Source: Nakamurella lactea DSM 19367 (GTDB taxonomy: Bacteria > Actinomycetota > Actinomycetes > Mycobacteriales > Nakamurellaceae). From it: DNA of 64,000 bases. Below the pieces are notes generated by a model. That model made no database searches. It saw only the letters and a program-made list of their open reading frames with translations, and was not told the origin of the DNA. Of this stretch, positions 61,415 to 64,000 are shown in pieces. A program made the position numbers and the translations under genes. Positions within the stretch are counted from its first letter, which is position 1; each line of letters begins with the position of its first letter. The stretch lies in contig NZ_AUFT01000007.1 of NCBI RefSeq assembly GCF_000426645.1, forward strand, positions 1 to 64,000, written 5' to 3'.

Positions 61415-62473
61415 TCACAGCACCGGCCCGCCGCCGGGGCCGTCGCCGGCGGCGACGAGGGCGCCGCCGATCGGTACGGCGAAGCCGATGCCGGACCAGG
61501 AGTCGTCGTTGCCGGGGTCGGCGATCGACACCACGACCCCGACCACCGCGCCCTGGTTGTTGAGCAACGGTCCACCCGAGCTGCCGGGGTTCACCGCCGC
61601 GTCGAACTGGATCAGCCCGGAGAGCCGGCCGGCGTCTGTCTTCGCGGTGCGGTCGAGGCCGGAGACGATGCCGCTGGTCGTGCTGTCGGCCAGGGCCAGC
61701 TGGTTGCCGATCGCCACGACGTCGGAGCCGACCGCGACGCCTCCGCCCAGGGTCGCCGGGACGACCACCTCGGGCAGCGTGGCCGGGACCAGCATGGCGA
61801 TGTCGGCGGCCTTGTCGCCGGAGGCCACGGTGGCGGTCGACTTGGTGCCGTCGGCGAAGATCACCGCGATGTCGCCGCCGTCGGACACGACATGGTTGGC
61901 GGTCATGATGACGCCCTTGTCGGTGACGATGAATCCGGTGCCGAGGGAGCCCTTGGAGGTGGTGATCGCCACGACCGATGGCACCGCGAACCGGTAGATG
62001 TCGCCCGCCGCGAGGGTGGTCGGGCTGCTCGCCGTGCTCGCCGCGGTGCTCGTAGCCGCCGGACTCGCGGTGTCGGAATCGCTGGCGCCCAACCGGAATG
62101 CCAACAGGGCGATGACGACAATGGCCACCGCGGCAACGCCGGCCGCGGCCGCGGCCCACCGGGCTGAGTTGGCCGTGCGGGTGCGCGCCGCGGCTCGTCC
62201 GGCCGGCTGATCACCGGCGGCGGACTGCTCGGGCTGCAGGGTGGCGGTCTGCTCGGTGACGGGCTGCCGGGCGTCGGTCTGCTCTCTCGGGACCGTGGGT
62301 GGCTCCGCGCGGAATCCGCGGTGAGTGGCCGGCCTGCGCTGCGCTCCGCCGCCGGTGATCCGGCCCGGCGCACCCTGGCCCTCGGCGCCGGCGATCGGGC
62401 TCGGCGCGCTGAACCGCGGCCGCGCACCAGCACCGCTCGTCGGTGGTGTTCGTTCGCCGGACTCATCGTCCAT
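61415..62473 (-). CDS. Membrane-anchored trypsin-like serine protease
   Basis: A 352-aa HtrA-type protease without a PDZ domain. A Pro/Ala/Thr-rich cytosolic N-terminus (1-120) leads to one helix (WAAAAAGVAAVAIVVIALLAF), then the extracytoplasmic protease with catalytic His in MTANHVV, Asp in ADIAML and Ser in NPGSSGGPLL. ATG 62473 is chosen; GTG 62491 is possible. It lies 61 bp upstream of moxR on the same strand and may be co-transcribed with it. Confidence 0.88.
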   Translation of the reverse strand: MDDESGERTPPTSGAGARPRFSAPSPIAGAEGQGAPGRITGGGAQRRPATHRGFRAEPPTVPREQTDARQPVTEQTATLQPEQSAAGDQPAGRAAARTRTANSARWAAAAAGVAAVAIVVIALLAFRLGASDSDTASPAATSTAASTASSPTTLAAGDIYRFAVPSVVAITTSKGSLGTGFIVTDKGVIMTANHVVSDGGDIAVIFADGTKSTATVASGDKAADIAMLVPATLPEVVVPATLGGGVAVGSDVVAIGNQLALADSTTSGIVSGLDRTAKTDAGRLSGLIQFDAAVNPGSSGGPLLNNQGAVVGVVVSIADPGNDDSWSGIGFAVPIGGALVAAGDGPGGGPVL

Positions 62474-62543
62474 GAAAGCAACGGTAGTCACGGTTCCTGA
62501 GAACGAGCCCAGAATCTTTCCGCCCCTGTGTCAGGGGGCAGAG

Positions 62544-63752
62544 CTATCGCCCGGACACGACCTCACCGAGGGTGGTGATGAGCCGATCGACGTCGGTGTC
62601 GTCGTTGTAGGGCGCCAGGCCGATCCGCAGTCCGGCGTCGACCCCGAGGTTCAGCGCGCGAAAGGGCTCGTAGGCGTAGAAACTGCCGGCGGGGGCGAGG
62701 ATATCGCGACCGGCGAGCCGGCGGCTGACGTCGGCGGCGTCAGTGTCCCTGAACGTGCAGAACAGGGTCGGGGTGCGTTCCGGCGCGACCGAGTGAACGG
62801 TGATCCGGTCGCCGAGGGCGGCCAGTCCATCTTCGATGTCGCGGCGCAGCCGCTGTTCGTGTTCGTCGATGACGTGATTCGCGGCGGTCAGCTGTGCGCG
62901 GCGAGAACCTTCGGCGGTGGTGAGTCCGGCGAGGAAGTCGACGGCCGCGGCGGCGCCGGCCATCATTTCGTAGGGCAGGGTGCCGAACTCGAACCGTTCC
63001 GGGACCGCGTTGGTCGACGGCAGCAGCTTGTCCGGATCGAGTTCTTCCAGCAGTGCCGGGTCGGCGGCCAGGGTGGCGCAGTGCGGTCCGAAGAACTTGT
63101 ACGGGGAGCAGACGAAGAAGTCCGCGCCCAGCGCCGTGATGTCGACCGTGCGGTGCGCCGTGTAGTGCACTCCGTCGACGTAGACCAGCGCCCCGACTTC
63201 GTGTGCCCGGGCGGCGATCCGGGCGACCGGTGGTGCGGTGCCGATCAGGTTGGACGCGGCAGTGACCGCGACCAGCCGGGTGCGCTCGTTGACGACCTCG
63301 TCGAGGTCGGTGAGATCCAGTTCGGCGGTCGCTGGATCGAGCCGGAGCCAGCGAACGGTCACCCCGGCGGCGGCGGCCGCCTGGACCCACGGCCGGACGT
63401 TGGCATCGTGGTCGAGTTGGCTGACGACCACCTCATCGCCGGGATTCCAGGTCTTGGCCAGGGTGCGGGAGAAGTCGTAGGTGATCTGGGTGGCACTGCG
63501 GCCGTAGACGATGCCGTTCGCGGTGGCACCGAGCAGGTCGGCCATGGCAGATCGGAAACCGTCGACGGCGTCGTCGGCGTTGCGCTCGCTGACCACCGAC
63601 CTGCCGCGATTGGACAAGGGTCCGGTCAAACTGTGCGCGATCGCCTGTCCGACAACCGCCGGTGTCTGGGTCCCGCCGGGTCCGTCGAAATGGGCGATGC
63701 CGGACGTCAGCGAAGGGAAGTGCGCTCGGACTGCGGCGACGTCGAAGGTCAT
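62544..63752 (-). CDS. Cysteine desulfurase-like PLP aminotransferase (class V)
   Basis: A 402-aa class V aminotransferase-fold protein: HFDGPGGTQTPAVVGQA, ATQITYDFSRTLAKTW, SQLDHDANVRPW, VYVDGVHYTAHRTVD (PLP Asp) and the Schiff-base Lys in CSPYKFFGPH. The desulfurase loop Cys is not clearly present, so it is a cysteine-desulfurase-like protein rather than proven IscS/SufS. No iron-sulfur assembly gene is nearby. Confidence 0.88.
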   Translation of the reverse strand: MTFDVAAVRAHFPSLTSGIAHFDGPGGTQTPAVVGQAIAHSLTGPLSNRGRSVVSERNADDAVDGFRSAMADLLGATANGIVYGRSATQITYDFSRTLAKTWNPGDEVVVSQLDHDANVRPWVQAAAAAGVTVRWLRLDPATAELDLTDLDEVVNERTRLVAVTAASNLIGTAPPVARIAARAHEVGALVYVDGVHYTAHRTVDITALGADFFVCSPYKFFGPHCATLAADPALLEELDPDKLLPSTNAVPERFEFGTLPYEMMAGAAAAVDFLAGLTTAEGSRRAQLTAANHVIDEHEQRLRRDIEDGLAALGDRITVHSVAPERTPTLFCTFRDTDAADVSRRLAGRDILAPAGSFYAYEPFRALNLGVDAGLRIGLAPYNDDTDVDRLITTLGEVVSGR

Positions 63753-63849
63753 GGTTCATCTTCGCTGCCGAGCAGTCGGCGGCCGCGCTGGGGTCCGGCC
63801 GAGTAACCGGCAGTACCGTTCTGGCCAGACCCTGGAGCCAAGGAGCCGC

Positions 63850-64000
63850 GTGCGATTCGCTGTGAACACCCTGCTGGTCGACGTACCCGCCTGGCAGGTC
63901 GACAACGCTCGAGCCTTCTACGACGCGAGGACGCCCGGCCGTGGCCCGAGCACGCCCGAGGAGTTGCGGGACGCACGCGCAGCCAGATCCGCGCCCGCTC
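63850..64000 (+). CDS. N-terminal part of a protein cut by the window edge
   Basis: A frame from GTG 63850, 6 nt after AAGGAG, with no stop to the end of the window: VRFAVNTLLVDVPAWQVDNA, then RAFYDARTPG and TPEELRDARAARSA. It resembles the N-terminal helix region of some alpha/beta-hydrolase esterases, but too little is visible to assign it. Confidence 0.5.
   Translation, partial: MRFAVNTLLVDVPAWQVDNARAFYDARTPGRGPSTPEELRDARAARSAPA

Overview
The window is GC-rich chromosomal DNA from an actinobacterium. Supporting signs are dense 4-bp ATGA gene overlaps, frequent GTG/TTG starts, several F420/flavin luciferase-like (LLM) oxidoreductases, a mycothiol-type maleylpyruvate isomerase (MDMPI) fold protein, a surface protein with a class E sortase signal (LANTG), and a MoxR-DUF58-VWA-VWA set like that of mycobacteria. 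A Frankineae/Nakamurella-like host would fit, but this is an inference; no rRNA or complete tRNA is present to test it.

Left edge (1-1100). This looks like the end of an integrated island: an IS3-type orfA running off the edge, the C-terminal stub of an AAA/SMC-like ATPase, then a 3' fragment of tRNA-Ala(UGC) with its transcription terminator, read as an attachment-site scar. From about 1.1 kb: a ROK regulator, a secreted PNGase A-like glycoprotein amidase, a lone 1270-aa beta-rich/coiled-coil protein of unknown function, a DUF2695 protein, a secreted zinc peptidase, polyphosphate kinase 2, a P1-family aminopeptidase and a 1040-aa sortase-anchored beta-helix surface protein.

16.8-38 kb is a set of small transcription units. 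They include an alkyltransferase-like protein, a TetR/DoxX pair with a perfect palindromic operator, and a redox divergon (HTH regulator, DUF2255 and aldo/keto reductase facing cupin, CMD, alcohol dehydrogenase, aldo/keto reductase and flavodoxin). They continue with a patatin, an LLM enzyme, a GH36 alpha-galactosidase coupled to an SDR, a second TetR unit, a nucleotidyltransferase, a purple acid phosphatase-like enzyme, a HupE-like membrane protein and a lipoprotein.

38.1-53.5 kb is the most system-like region. Twelve minus-strand genes are nearly all translationally coupled: MDMPI-fold protein, DUF885 peptidase, complete Opp/Dpp-type ABC transporter, NTF2-like protein, XRE-cupin regulator, LLM oxidoreductase, second DUF885 peptidase and TIGR04076 protein. 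They diverge from an amidohydrolase and an alpha/beta hydrolase and are followed by a DUF1028 protein. I read this as an uptake-and-degradation locus for an unidentified peptide- or amide-containing compound.

53.5-64 kb: a short intergenic stretch with gene fragments, an AlkZ-like winged-helix protein, a 14-TM drug exporter with a winged-helix tail, the VWA/VWA/DUF58/MoxR set with a membrane-anchored trypsin-like protease, a cysteine-desulfurase-like PLP enzyme and the start of a gene cut by the right edge. Paralogous gene scraps at 10.2 kb and 34.0 kb, and degraded pieces at 53.6-53.95 kb, show local duplication and decay.
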